Origin: Gammaproteobacteria bacterium LSUCC0057
GTDB taxonomy: Bacteria; Pseudomonadota; Gammaproteobacteria; Pseudomonadales; Porticoccaceae
Assembly: GCA_004535795.1 (NCBI GenBank)
Contig: SPIA01000002.1
Coordinates: 117,802 to 181,801, forward strand
DNA length: 64,000 nt
Direction: 5' to 3'
Shown here: piece by piece, positions 16,195-24,788 of the stretch
Numbering within the stretch: position 1 is the stretch's first letter
Layout: each line of letters starts with the position of its first letter
Notes under the pieces: model-generated
Database searches by the model: none
What the model saw: the letters and a program-made list of their open reading frames with translations, nothing else
What the model was told of the DNA's origin: nothing
Translations under genes and position numbers: made by a program

Positions 16195-17249
16195 TTGATG
16201 AGCTGGTCGAGCTTGGCAAAGTGGTTGGCGGTCAACAACCCTTTCTTGCCACCTGTGCGCTGAAGATAGCGCTGATCCTGCTCTACTCGGGTATAGACTA
16301 ACGCTAGACGATATGTCGCAAAGACATCGTAGTAGAGGAAGTTCTCAACCTTTCTTGCCATCAGCGACTCGTAGTAAGCCACGGTCTGCTCTATCGAGGG
16401 TAGCCCAGCTAGGCGCTCAATAGCTCCCGAAGAACGCCCAGCGCTACTGGCCCAATCAGTGTGGGCAAACCACGCCAGGTCCGATTCGGGATCACCGATA
16501 CAAGCCAGCTCCCAATCCAATGCCGCCACGACTCTTTTATCTTGGTAGATGGTGTTGCCCAGTCTGGCGTCGCCCCAGCACAGTGACAGGTGCCGCGGTT
16601 TAAACCGATTATCCAACAGCCATTGGCGGGTTTGCCTCAGCATCGGCGCCAGCGGCTCGCTGTTCAATGCCGCTACTCGATCCCACGCCGCTATCTGTGC
16701 GGGCATAAACTCGCCATCGTTCGGCTGTGCAAGAAAGTCTAACTGCAGAGCTTGCCAGTCCACCCGGTGAACTTTGGCCATGGTCTCGACAACACCGTAC
16801 CAGACCGTAGCTTTGTCCCTGTCATCCAACTCTGCCAGCTCACCGGCTTGATGGTAAGGGGGAAAGTCACCGGGGATCCAACCATTAACCCGCTGCATAA
16901 TGTAAAACGGGGCACCTATCACCGAGGCATCCGTTTCACACCACAACACCTCTGGCACAGGGACATCGGTAGCCGCCAAGCGGTGCTGTAGAGTGTACTG
17001 CTGGGCCATATCGTAGGCGTCTTGGGGAAACACTAGAAAGCCCTTGGGCTGCCAGCGGATGACGAGCTCTCGACAGAGAGCGTGCCCGGCTGTGACGGTG
17101 TGCAGTGTAAGAAAGAACGTCTCATTGGAGCTGCCGGCACCCGGCATAACCAGTTCAGAGAGCTCTAGCTGGTCTACATCGGGCAGTTGTGTCAAAAACC
17201 AACCGGTGAGTTGCGCTCTTATCTGTTCGAGTTGCTGGGATTGGCTCAT
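16191..17249 (-). CDS. APH-family phosphotransferase (ACAD10-like)
   Basis: A 352-aa kinase-fold protein. It has N-lobe G-A-G-S-S-N-E-T-F and L-V-I-R-W, a hinge I-M-Q-R-V-N-G, catalytic loop W-G-D-A-R-L-G-N (Trp replaces the usual His; the catalytic Asp and Asn are kept) and metal motif L-D-W-E-L-A-C-I-G-D-P-E-S-D-L. This matches the bacterial branch related to the kinase domain of ACAD10/11, where phosphorylation of a 4-hydroxyacyl-CoA precedes phosphate elimination and beta-oxidation. It follows the AttH/CrtC-like gene at 17288 with a 38-nt gap and is likely co-transcribed from the promoter region holding the operator at 18508. A role on a hydroxyacyl-CoA is attractive given the many acyl-CoA dehydrogenases nearby. 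Confidence 0.75.
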   Translation of the reverse strand: MSQSQQLEQIRAQLTGWFLTQLPDVDQLELSELVMPGAGSSNETFFLTLHTVTAGHALCRELVIRWQPKGFLVFPQDAYDMAQQYTLQHRLAATDVPVPEVLWCETDASVIGAPFYIMQRVNGWIPGDFPPYHQAGELAELDDRDKATVWYGVVETMAKVHRVDWQALQLDFLAQPNDGEFMPAQIAAWDRVAALNSEPLAPMLRQTRQWLLDNRFKPRHLSLCWGDARLGNTIYQDKRVVAALDWELACIGDPESDLAWFAHTDWASSAGRSSGAIERLAGLPSIEQTVAYYESLMARKVENFLYYDVFATYRLALVYTRVEQDQRYLQRTGGKKGLLTANHFAKLDQLIN

Positions 17250-17287
17250 GGTCTCACTACTTTCAAAAAGGCGATTGCATCGCGGTT

Positions 17288-18379
17288 TCAGGGAGCGTAT
17301 TTAACATGCTTGCCATAGACGCCAAACTGCATCATGCCGTAACCCACTTCGCCATCACAGCGACATTCAACGACAAAAGTGGGGGCTTCAGAGACCTCAC
17401 CCATATTCAAAGGATTAGAGATATCTAGGCACTCTCCATCGCGCCAGTTCTCACCCATCCAACGGCCCAAGCGGAAACCCTTATATGGCCAGTAACCTGC
17501 GGCTTGAAGATAGATCGTCGAAATAGGCTTTACCTCAACCTTTTTGCGGCTACCGTCCTCTGCGATGCAAGTCACCACCGCTCCAGCAAGCAGCCGTGTT
17601 CCTGGCCGCAGTGTGAAGTCGTGCTCTTCAGCGACTAGGCGTAATTCTGGCCGTTGATCCCCGAACGGATAGATAATACTGCCGGTGAAGTGCAACACAT
17701 TGCCGTTGTGGTCCTCTCTCAAGCTAGAACAGAGGCTCCATTTTTCAAACTGGAAGATGTGCCAGTCGCCCAGAAAACCCTGCTGCTTGAGCGGGGGCTG
17801 CAAGCCCTGGTCCTCGGTATATAAATTATGCTGCCAGCGCACCCCCCACGAGTGATCGCGGTGGGCGAGCCAATTGTCGACATCAATATCGTACTTCTTA
17901 CCATCCGCCTTTACCCAGCCCCGAGCGCGACCGCTTTGTGCATAACGACAGATATTCTCAATTAGCCGGCCTCGACTGCGGGCAAATTGCGGCGATTCTT
18001 CTATGGGTGGTATTACTGCGTCAAATTCCACTTCCCAGCTGTGGCCATATTCGTTCTCTTCAAGAACCAATAGTATCTTCTGCATGCCCTCAATGATGTG
18101 ATATGAGAGAGGCCCAACGCGTATTTCGTCAGTGATCGGCCGCAACTCACGCGAGGCTCTAATGTTGTACTGATTGCGATTATCTATCGCCAACAAGCCT
18201 GAGGCATCCATCACATTGCGGTTGGGCGAGACGCCAAAATGTGAACTGAGAAAGAACCGGCCACTTTTGTCGTGGGCACAGCACCAGACATTTTCACGCC
18301 AACTGTCACCGCTATCGACAACGTGGTCAAAGGTCGTGGGCGCTTGATGGCAGAGTAGATCGTCGTATTTGCTGAGCAT
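17288..18379 (-). CDS. AttH/CrtC-like protein (DUF7064/DUF7065-type)
   Basis: A 363-aa, mostly beta protein with the hallmark H-R-D-H-S-W-G-V-R near the middle, the best-preserved motif of this two-domain lipocalin-like group. It has no signal peptide or membrane segment. The conserved Asp-His-Trp is a candidate active site. Carotenoid hydratase CrtC and AttH share the fold, but most members next to P450 and acyl-CoA dehydrogenase genes are uncharacterised. It is the first gene of a two-gene unit with the kinase at 16191. An operator-like palindrome lies 129 bp upstream. The DUF numbers are from memory and not checked by search; function unknown. Confidence 0.65.
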   Translation of the reverse strand: MLSKYDDLLCHQAPTTFDHVVDSGDSWRENVWCCAHDKSGRFFLSSHFGVSPNRNVMDASGLLAIDNRNQYNIRASRELRPITDEIRVGPLSYHIIEGMQKILLVLEENEYGHSWEVEFDAVIPPIEESPQFARSRGRLIENICRYAQSGRARGWVKADGKKYDIDVDNWLAHRDHSWGVRWQHNLYTEDQGLQPPLKQQGFLGDWHIFQFEKWSLCSSLREDHNGNVLHFTGSIIYPFGDQRPELRLVAEEHDFTLRPGTRLLAGAVVTCIAEDGSRKKVEVKPISTIYLQAAGYWPYKGFRLGRWMGENWRDGECLDISNPLNMGEVSEAPTFVVECRCDGEVGYGMMQFGVYGKHVKYAP

Positions 18380-18507
18380 AAGCTAAACCTTGGTAATTAT
18401 TGGCAGTTGCCGGCGAGGCCTGGTAGCGGGCTATAACGGGTTAGCCACCCTGAAAATATGGCTACACCGATCATAATGCAGAAGGCGGCATACCATCAGA
18501 CAAGGAG

Positions 18508-18524
18508 TTTGACTGCAGGTCAAA
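18508..18524. promoter_or_regulatory. Operator-like palindrome TTTGAC-N5-GTCAAA (site 1 of 4)
   Basis: A 17-bp inverted repeat with perfect 6-bp arms lies in the 205-bp gap upstream of the AttH/CrtC-like gene (start 18379). In the direction of that gene, the right arm reads TTGACC and is followed 17 nt later by TCTGAT, a plausible -35/-10 pair. A bound repressor would therefore block the promoter. The same palindrome occurs at 30958, 33311 and 38007. The rest of the gap shows nothing else clear. Confidence 0.7.
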
Positions 18525-18584
18525 GTGTTCACGGCGAGTTACAGGTGGCGTTTTCGAGCGCGGCGGGGCGCTGTCGAGGCGTTA

Positions 18585-19118
18585 TTAAGCGGTGACGGGC
18601 TTGATCTGAGCGCCGATATCACCGAGGAAGTCACGCTTTTCTAGCTCGACACCCAGATGCCGCGCTATCGCATAAGCGGTGGTGAGGTGGAAATAAAAAT
18701 TGGGCAGAATAAACTTCTGCAAATAATCGCTTCTCTGCGCAAAAGTGATCTCGATGGTGCCCATCGCTGTAAATTGCACCTGTTCGCCTGCGCTCGCAAC
18801 CTGCGCGGGCAATATCGCGTCTATTCGCGCTTGGCTATCGACCAGCATGGTGCGGATTTCGTCAAAGTCGCTAGGTGTCTCCGCCGGTTCAGGAGGTTCT
18901 AAACCTGCGATGCGATAAGCCGCCGCGACTGCTGTATTGGCTGTAGTTCTGACCTGCTCACTAAAACTGTACATGGTTTCGGCGAGGCGCGCCTCCAGCA
19001 CCCACGCTGCTGGCATCTCCCTGTCAAGACAACAGCGCTCCGCCTTGTCGACAATCGTCAGCAAGTTAACTAGCCCCTGGCGAAAAACCGGAACACTGCT
19101 GTCAAAAAGCGCAACCAA
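18585..19118 (-). CDS. DUF1993 family protein (TTG start)
   Basis: A 177-aa all-helical protein matching the DUF1993 pattern: S-V-P-V-F near the N-terminus, A-R-L-A-E-T-M-Y-S-F-S-E-Q-V in helix 2 and F-H-L-T-T-A-Y-A-I-A-R-H near the C-terminus, resembling DinB-like four-helix bundles. The only start that keeps the conserved N-terminus is TTG at 19118, with a GAGG about 8 nt upstream; the next Met is at residue 35. It is the last gene of the long minus-strand series, 30 nt after the acyl-CoA dehydrogenase. The biochemical function of the family is not established. Confidence 0.75.
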   Translation of the reverse strand: MVALFDSSVPVFRQGLVNLLTIVDKAERCCLDREMPAAWVLEARLAETMYSFSEQVRTTANTAVAAAYRIAGLEPPEPAETPSDFDEIRTMLVDSQARIDAILPAQVASAGEQVQFTAMGTIEITFAQRSDYLQKFILPNFYFHLTTAYAIARHLGVELEKRDFLGDIGAQIKPVTA

Positions 19119-19148
19119 TTGCTTTTCCTCTCTGGCCAGACTGCGTGG

Positions 19149-20273
19149 TTACATCGCCTTAGCGATGATCTGCTTCATGATCTCCGAGGTGCCGCCATAA
19201 ATGCGCGCCACACGGGCATCGACCCAGGCGCGACTGACGCGGTACTCGCTCATGAAACCGTAACCACCGTGCAATTGTAGGAACTCGTCGAGCAGTTTGC
19301 CCTGCATCTCTGAGCCGACCAGCTTGGCCATTGCCGCCTCTTCACCGGTCAGCTCGTCAACCATGACCTTGGCCAAGCAATCGTCGACAAAAGCGCGCAA
19401 CATGGTCACTTGCGCCTTGGCTTCGGCCAGTTTGAACTGGGTATTTTGAAAGTCGAATACGGTGCGATCAAAAACTGTACGTGTTTTGACATACTCCAAG
19501 GTCTCTTCAAGCATCGCCTCTATACAGGTGGCCGCGCGAATGGCAATAATTAAGCGCTCCCAAGCCAGCTGGTGAAACAGGTAACCAAAGCCCTTGTCTT
19601 CTTCGCCAAGCAGATTCTCTTTGGGGACGTGGACATCGTCGAAGAACAGCTCAGAAGTGTCTTGCCCTTTGAGTCCAATTTTTGACAACAACCGTCCCTT
19701 AGCGAAGCCCTCGCGATCAGTCTCTACACAGAGTAGCGTCAGTTTTTTCTCATTTAGATCGAGCTTTCCAGCAGTGACGACCAAATCTGCATTGCGGCCG
19801 TTGGTAATGAAAGTTTTCTGGCCAGAGATGCGGTAACCGTCACCATCGCGCTTGAATTGTGTGCGCATTGAGCGCAAATCACTGCCAATACTAGGCTCAC
19901 TTAAACCGAGCACGCCAATAATCTCACCCGACACCATGCCGGGCAGCCAGCGCTGCTTCTGCTCTTCGCTGCCATAGGCGACAATATAATTGGCCACAAT
20001 CTCGGAGTGCGTAGTGAATCCAACCGCGGTGGCGTTCACCCTTGCCAACTCCTCAATCATCACCGCAGAATGGCCGTAATCACCACCCGGACCACCGTAC
20101 TCCTCCGGCACCGTGCTGCACAACAACCCAGCTTCGCCCGCTTTTAGCCAGACCTCTTTGGGCACAATACCCTGCGACTCCCAGTGTTCTAGATGCGGGA
20201 CAATTTCGCGTTCAATAAATCGACGGGCCTGTTCGCGGAACATTTCATGGTCATCGCGGAATACTTTTCTCAT
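19149..20273 (-). CDS. Acyl-CoA dehydrogenase
   Basis: A 374-aa homotetramer-type acyl-CoA dehydrogenase. The FAD/substrate signature L-S-E-P-S-I-G-S-D-L lies near residue 125, with K-T-F-I-T-N-G-R shortly after. The C-terminal L-H-G-G-Y-G-F-M-S-E-Y-R-V-S-R motif is followed by I-Y-G-G-T-S-E-I-M-K, which carries the catalytic-base Glu. It introduces an alpha-beta double bond into an acyl-CoA, passing electrons to ETF. The start has a GAGG 6 nt upstream. It follows the enoyl-CoA hydratase gene by 24 nt, giving a dehydrogenation-hydration pair. Chain-length preference cannot be read; long-chain/branched is typical of relatives. Confidence 0.9.
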   Translation of the reverse strand: MRKVFRDDHEMFREQARRFIEREIVPHLEHWESQGIVPKEVWLKAGEAGLLCSTVPEEYGGPGGDYGHSAVMIEELARVNATAVGFTTHSEIVANYIVAYGSEEQKQRWLPGMVSGEIIGVLGLSEPSIGSDLRSMRTQFKRDGDGYRISGQKTFITNGRNADLVVTAGKLDLNEKKLTLLCVETDREGFAKGRLLSKIGLKGQDTSELFFDDVHVPKENLLGEEDKGFGYLFHQLAWERLIIAIRAATCIEAMLEETLEYVKTRTVFDRTVFDFQNTQFKLAEAKAQVTMLRAFVDDCLAKVMVDELTGEEAAMAKLVGSEMQGKLLDEFLQLHGGYGFMSEYRVSRAWVDARVARIYGGTSEIMKQIIAKAM

Positions 20274-20297
20274 CGCTTACCTCTAATCTCTGTAAAG

Positions 20298-21098
20298 TTA
20301 TTCGCCAGTAAATTTTGCTGGTCGCTTTTCCACAAAAGCGGCTACTGCTTCGGCGTGGTCAGCGGTGTGGTGGGCCAGCGACTGATAAGCTGCCGACATC
20401 TCAAGAAGAGAATCGAGCCGCATATGTTGCCCCTCGCGCAGCAAGCGCTTTGTCAGCCTCAGCGCGTGAGACGGATTCGCGGCGATGCGCTCGGCGACAT
20501 CCATAGCCGCCGCCTCCAACTCCGCCAGCGGCACCACTTGGGTGACCAGCCCCCATTCAAGGGCGGTTTTGGCATCGATCATATCGCCGGTTAACGCCAT
20601 CAAACTCGCTTTTGGCATGCCGATAACTCGCGGAAGCAGCCACGCTCCGCCATCTCCAGGGACAATGCCGAGCTTGACAAAGCTCTCGGCAAACTTGGCG
20701 TTGTCGGCAGCAATGCGCACATCGCACATGCAGGTCAGGTCGAGCCCGGCCCCGATGGCATGGCCATTGATCGCCGCAACGACCGGCACGTCAAGGTTGT
20801 AGAGTGCCGTCGGTATCCGCTGGATACCGTTGCGATAGCTGTCGCGCAGCTGGTAAGGGGAGCCGGCGAATATGCCACCGCGCTCACTCATATCTTTTAC
20901 ATTGCCGCCGGCACAAAAAGAGGCGCCCGAACCGGTCAGCACCACCGCTTTTATGCTGTGGTCATCGCGCAGCCACTCACACAGCTCGACAATCTCCTGA
21001 AACTGGTCGGGGCGGGTTAGCGCATTGCGGGTTTCCGGATCATTCAGTGTTACTTTCAGCACTGAGCCTAGACGCTGCTGTGTTAGAAATGCTGTCAT
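20298..21098 (-). CDS. Enoyl-CoA hydratase/isomerase family protein
   Basis: A 266-aa crotonase. The oxyanion-hole segments are A-S-F-C-A-G-G-N-V-K-D and N-G-H-A-I-G-A-G-L-D-L, and the catalytic segment is F-A-E-S-F-V-K-L-G-I-V-P-G-D-G-G. The first catalytic Glu of classical hydratases is Asp here (G-L-D-L), as in several crotonases that hydrate or isomerise bulky acyl-CoAs. The ATG at 21098 overlaps the TGA of the upstream gene as ATGA and has AGGAG 8 nt upstream. A longer reading from 21182 would lie inside that gene. It acts after the acyl-CoA dehydrogenases of the same operon. Confidence 0.88.
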   Translation of the reverse strand: MTAFLTQQRLGSVLKVTLNDPETRNALTRPDQFQEIVELCEWLRDDHSIKAVVLTGSGASFCAGGNVKDMSERGGIFAGSPYQLRDSYRNGIQRIPTALYNLDVPVVAAINGHAIGAGLDLTCMCDVRIAADNAKFAESFVKLGIVPGDGGAWLLPRVIGMPKASLMALTGDMIDAKTALEWGLVTQVVPLAELEAAAMDVAERIAANPSHALRLTKRLLREGQHMRLDSLLEMSAAYQSLAHHTADHAEAVAAFVEKRPAKFTGE

Positions 21099-22135
21099 GC
21101 CGATAGCTCCTGGCGGGTGATGGTCGGCCAGTACTGCTCTGCGCCAGCGCGACAAACTGCCTGACCGAGCTGTTCGGCCCAATAGACCTCAGAACCAAAT
21201 TCGCTGCGCCATGACCAGAGCCGTCGCGTCAGCAGGTGCAGCCGGTATTCGTGGGTAAAGCCGATCGCGCCATGAACACCGTGGGCAGTACTGGCGCCAA
21301 TTCCAGCCGCCTCTGCCGCTACGATTTTGGCAGTCATCAACGCCAGTTCAGCCAGTGCGCCACTAGACTGCGCAAAAGCGGCTTGCACCGCCACACGGGT
21401 TGCAGCTGCATGCTCTGCCAATACCGCCAATTGATGCTGGACCACCTGAAATTTGGCCAAGGGACGCCCGAACTGCACCCGTTCATTGACATAGCTGGTA
21501 GCCAACAGCATTGACTCAGCGAGCGCGCCAGAGATTTGCGCGGTGCGCAGCATGGCACCACCCAAGAGAACAACCTGCTCGGTTAGCCCAGCGGCCAGCG
21601 GCACAGTGAGCTCAGCAACCGCCTGCTCAAACTGCAAATGATCGCGGGGCTCCCCGGCGATGTTGGTTGTTTCAGTGACAGTGCAGCTGGCGCTCGGCGC
21701 CATCACCACTACCCGCGGCTGTTCGCCGCCAATCACCGCGACAACCTGCGAAACCGACCGCCCCCAGGGAACGTTGCGCATTTCGCCAGTCACTTTGCCA
21801 TTGTGCACGGTCAAATTGTGCTCGGCTGCAATAGATACCGGGCCAGTGATCGGTTCGGCACCACAACAGCCTAACAGCCAGTTGGCAAAAATTGACTCGG
21901 GCAGAGGTAGCGGCAGACAAAATTTGCCACACAGCTCAATCACCCCAACCAGCTCATGCCAGCTTGCCTGGGCTCCGCCCAACGCCTCCGGGACCATTGC
22001 CAGGGAGAAGCCGGAATCCTCAATTAATGTCCACAGTGGCGCCTGCCACTGCGTCTGTTCGCTCGCGATTAACTGCTCTGGTTGCAGCTGGTCGGCAAAC
22101 AGTTTCTCTAGGGTCGCTTCTAATATCTCTTTCAT
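21095..22135 (-). CDS. Acyl-CoA dehydrogenase, short subunit (FadE29-like half of a heteromer)
   Basis: A 346-aa acyl-CoA dehydrogenase-fold protein with weakly conserved N-terminal and middle domains. Its C-terminal domain is clear: R-V-Q-F-G-R-P-L-A-K-F-Q-V-V-Q-H and H-G-A-I-G-F-T-H-E-Y-R-L-H, where the Glu matches the catalytic base of the FadE29/ChsE2-type subunits of alpha2-beta2 steroid acyl-CoA dehydrogenases. It follows the second subunit (22161-23306) by 25 nt. The ATG at 22135 is preferred over a GTG one codon upstream, since an AAGGG sits about 8 nt before it. The heteromer idea is an inference from gene pairing and the uneven motif conservation. Confidence 0.8.
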   Translation of the reverse strand: MKEILEATLEKLFADQLQPEQLIASEQTQWQAPLWTLIEDSGFSLAMVPEALGGAQASWHELVGVIELCGKFCLPLPLPESIFANWLLGCCGAEPITGPVSIAAEHNLTVHNGKVTGEMRNVPWGRSVSQVVAVIGGEQPRVVVMAPSASCTVTETTNIAGEPRDHLQFEQAVAELTVPLAAGLTEQVVLLGGAMLRTAQISGALAESMLLATSYVNERVQFGRPLAKFQVVQHQLAVLAEHAAATRVAVQAAFAQSSGALAELALMTAKIVAAEAAGIGASTAHGVHGAIGFTHEYRLHLLTRRLWSWRSEFGSEVYWAEQLGQAVCRAGAEQYWPTITRQELSA

Positions 22136-22160
22136 CACATGCCCTTATCGCCAAAATAAT

Positions 22161-23306
22161 TTAACGTAACCCCAAACCTTTAGCGATGATGCCACGCAGA
22201 ATTTCACGTGTACCACCTCGCAATGAGAACGAGGGAGCCTGCTGCATCAGATGAGCTAGCACCAGCGCGTGGTCACAGCCGCCCTGTGCTGTCGGTGCTA
22301 TATCGGTGAGCAGCTGCGCCAGCTCGGGAATCTCTTGCTCAAATACAGAGCCCAAGTCTTTGACACAAGAGGCCGCCCAGGCTGGATTTTGCCCCTCCTG
22401 CAGCTGCTGCGTGACTGCCAACGACATCTGTCGCAATGTCACTAGCCTTGCAGTGAGGCGACCGATCTCTTTGGCCTGGAGCTTATCGGGAGCAGCACCA
22501 ACCACATCTATCAGTGTTTTTAACAGCGCCATCGAACTCAAAAATCGCTCGGGGCCACTGCGTTCGACCGCCAACTCTGCAGTCACTTGGTGCCAGCCTT
22601 GCCCCTCGGCACCAATAATGTCGTCGGCAGTTAACTCCACATTGTCAAAAAAGACCTCGTTGAAGTGCTCACTGCCGGTCAAGTCTTTGATCGGCCTGAC
22701 CGTCACTCCGGGCAGACGCAAGTCGATCAAAAACTGTGACATGCCACCGTGGCGGCTATCGCTGTCACTGCTGCGAAACAGACCAATCATGTAATGAGCG
22801 CGGTGGGCGTTGGTGGTCCAAACTTTTTGACCATTCAAAATCCACTTGTCACCTTGTTTCACTGCGCGGCTTTTGATCGACGCCAGATCAGAACCCGAGC
22901 CCGGCTCGCTCATGCCGATGCAGAAAAATCTCTCACCGCGGCAGATCGCCGGCAGGTGAAAATCGCGCTGTTGCTGACTGCCATAAGTGAGAATTTGTGG
23001 GCCACTCTGACGGTCGGCAAACCAGTGCGCAGAGACTGGAGCACCCGCCGCCAGCAACTCTTCAATGACCACATAACGCTCGAAAGGGGTAGCGTCAGCG
23101 CCGCCATACTGTTTGGGCAGAGCCATTCCCACCCAACCGCGGGCAGCTAATTTACGGCTAAATTCAGGGTCAAAACCCATCCACGAGTCAGCGCGCGCCA
23201 ACGGTGGAAAATCTGCGAGGTTTTCTCGTAAAAACTCCCGCACCTGACCGCGTAGCGCCTCTGCTGCAGCCGGTATTTCACAGTAGTTAAATTGCTCAAT
23301 CGACAT
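22161..23306 (-). CDS. Acyl-CoA dehydrogenase, partner subunit (FadE28-like)
   Basis: A 381-aa acyl-CoA dehydrogenase with M-S-E-P-G-S-G-S-D-L, K-V-W-T-T-N and a C-terminal R-G-G-T-R-E-I-L-R-G-I-I motif that binds the FAD adenine end. It has the N-terminal start M-S-I-E-Q-F; a reading from 23486 would add 60 residues that overlap the amidohydrolase gene and look non-native. Paired with the shorter subunit immediately downstream, it resembles heteromeric alpha2-beta2 acyl-CoA dehydrogenases that act on bulky CoA esters such as steroid side chains. No strong Shine-Dalgarno is visible. Confidence 0.83.
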   Translation of the reverse strand: MSIEQFNYCEIPAAAEALRGQVREFLRENLADFPPLARADSWMGFDPEFSRKLAARGWVGMALPKQYGGADATPFERYVVIEELLAAGAPVSAHWFADRQSGPQILTYGSQQQRDFHLPAICRGERFFCIGMSEPGSGSDLASIKSRAVKQGDKWILNGQKVWTTNAHRAHYMIGLFRSSDSDSRHGGMSQFLIDLRLPGVTVRPIKDLTGSEHFNEVFFDNVELTADDIIGAEGQGWHQVTAELAVERSGPERFLSSMALLKTLIDVVGAAPDKLQAKEIGRLTARLVTLRQMSLAVTQQLQEGQNPAWAASCVKDLGSVFEQEIPELAQLLTDIAPTAQGGCDHALVLAHLMQQAPSFSLRGGTREILRGIIAKGLGLR

Positions 23307-23391
23307 TGTTGGGTCCGTGTTGTCACAGTTCAGTATGGGCGGATAGCAAGGCACACCTATGCACCGCATAGGCGTGCCAACCAGGCTTTTT

Positions 23392-24699
23392 TTACAGTGC
23401 TGTCTTGGCGTCGGCGCTCTCGAACATGCGATTGATATCCCCAGAGGTGACTGGCCGATTGGGATCGCGATCAGGCGCGGCTCCACCCATACCCTGGGCA
23501 GGGCTCACATCAACGTGGGTAGCTTGGGCGCGCAGGGCTCCCACTGTACAGTTTTCACGGCCCAGTATTGAGAAGGGGTCGTAACTGAACTCTCGCATCG
23601 CGTTGCGGTGAGAGATTTTATCAATCAGCTCGTCAGAGAGATGTTGCGCCTGCTTCCAGAACACATCGGCCGAGTTGGGCCAGGTACAATCCGAATGTGG
23701 GTAATCACACTCCCAGGTAACCATATCCATATTCAACCTGTCGGTATTTTGCAAACCGTATTCGTCTTCAATAAAGCAGGTGATGATGTGCTCGTTGAAC
23801 ACCTCACTAGGCATACGTCCACCAAAGTTAGAGTTGGTCCAAGTGTGGTGATGGCCGTGGGTAAAGTCTGCTCGCTCCAACAGATAGGGGATCCAGCCAA
23901 TACCTCCCTCTGAGAGGGCCATGCGCAACTTGGGGAATTTCTTCCACATGGGCGCCCACAACCAGTCTGCCGCAGAATTGGCAATTGAGATCGGCATCGA
24001 TGTAATCCACGCATCGATGGGCGACTCATCAGAGGCGTGCGGGGCTTTAGCACCGGTGCCAATGTGACAGCAGATCACCACGTTGTTCTCTTCGCAAGCC
24101 TTCCAGATTGGATCCCAGTGGTCGTTGTGAATGGACGGATAGCCATGCACAGTGGGGTTGTCTGAGAGAGTCATTGCATGCACGCCAAGATCAGCCATGC
24201 GCTTGATTTCTTTTGCCGCGGCTTGCGGATTCCACCACGGAATCATCATCAAGGGGATGAAGCGCCCCGGCGCGGCGTTGCACCAGTCGTGCAGGTGCCA
24301 ATCGTTGTAGGCCTGAATTGCCGCCATGGCCACGTTCTTGTCTGCGACATTTTGAAAACGCTGGCCGGCAAATCCCGGAAAGGTCGGAAAACAGAGAGAA
24401 CCGAGCACACCGTTGGCATTCATATCTTCGACGCGCGCTTTAATATCCCAGGTTCCTCGTCGCATCTGATCATAGCCGAGTGGCTCCATGCCGTACTCTT
24501 CTTTGGGCCTGCCCACCACTGAGTTGAGCCCCATATAACCTGTGGCGTCGCCCTCAAACATCCAGACATCGCGACCTTTGAAGTTTTCAACTCGCGGCTG
24601 ACGGCCCTTAAATTTTTCTGGCATGTGGCGATCAAAGGCCCCGCGTGGCTCGATCGCGTGGTCATCAACACTGACTAGAATCACATCTTCTTTTTTCAT
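23392..24699 (-). CDS. Amidohydrolase family protein (ACMSD-like)
   Basis: A 435-aa TIM-barrel metal-dependent hydrolase of the amidohydrolase-2 branch. It has N-terminal S-V-D-D-H-A-I-E-P (the usual D-x-H metal motif appears as D-D-H), C-H-I-G-T-G mid-protein, and E-C-D-Y-P-H-S-D near the C-terminus supplying the final metal Asp. Relatives include ACMSD-type decarboxylases and hydrolases common in steroid/terpenoid gene clusters of actinobacteria and proteobacteria. The start ATG has GAGAGG about 8 nt upstream. It lies between a P450 and the heteromeric acyl-CoA dehydrogenase. Hydrolysis of a lactone or C-C bond, or decarboxylation, is possible. Confidence 0.82.
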   Translation of the reverse strand: MKKEDVILVSVDDHAIEPRGAFDRHMPEKFKGRQPRVENFKGRDVWMFEGDATGYMGLNSVVGRPKEEYGMEPLGYDQMRRGTWDIKARVEDMNANGVLGSLCFPTFPGFAGQRFQNVADKNVAMAAIQAYNDWHLHDWCNAAPGRFIPLMMIPWWNPQAAAKEIKRMADLGVHAMTLSDNPTVHGYPSIHNDHWDPIWKACEENNVVICCHIGTGAKAPHASDESPIDAWITSMPISIANSAADWLWAPMWKKFPKLRMALSEGGIGWIPYLLERADFTHGHHHTWTNSNFGGRMPSEVFNEHIITCFIEDEYGLQNTDRLNMDMVTWECDYPHSDCTWPNSADVFWKQAQHLSDELIDKISHRNAMREFSYDPFSILGRENCTVGALRAQATHVDVSPAQGMGGAAPDRDPNRPVTSGDINRMFESADAKTAL

Positions 24700-24788
24700 A
24701 ACTGCCTCTCATCGTTACTTAATGGTTTACTGCGCCAATCAACGAGACTGGCCTCTAGCTCAACAAATTACTTTTCCAGCCGATTCGC

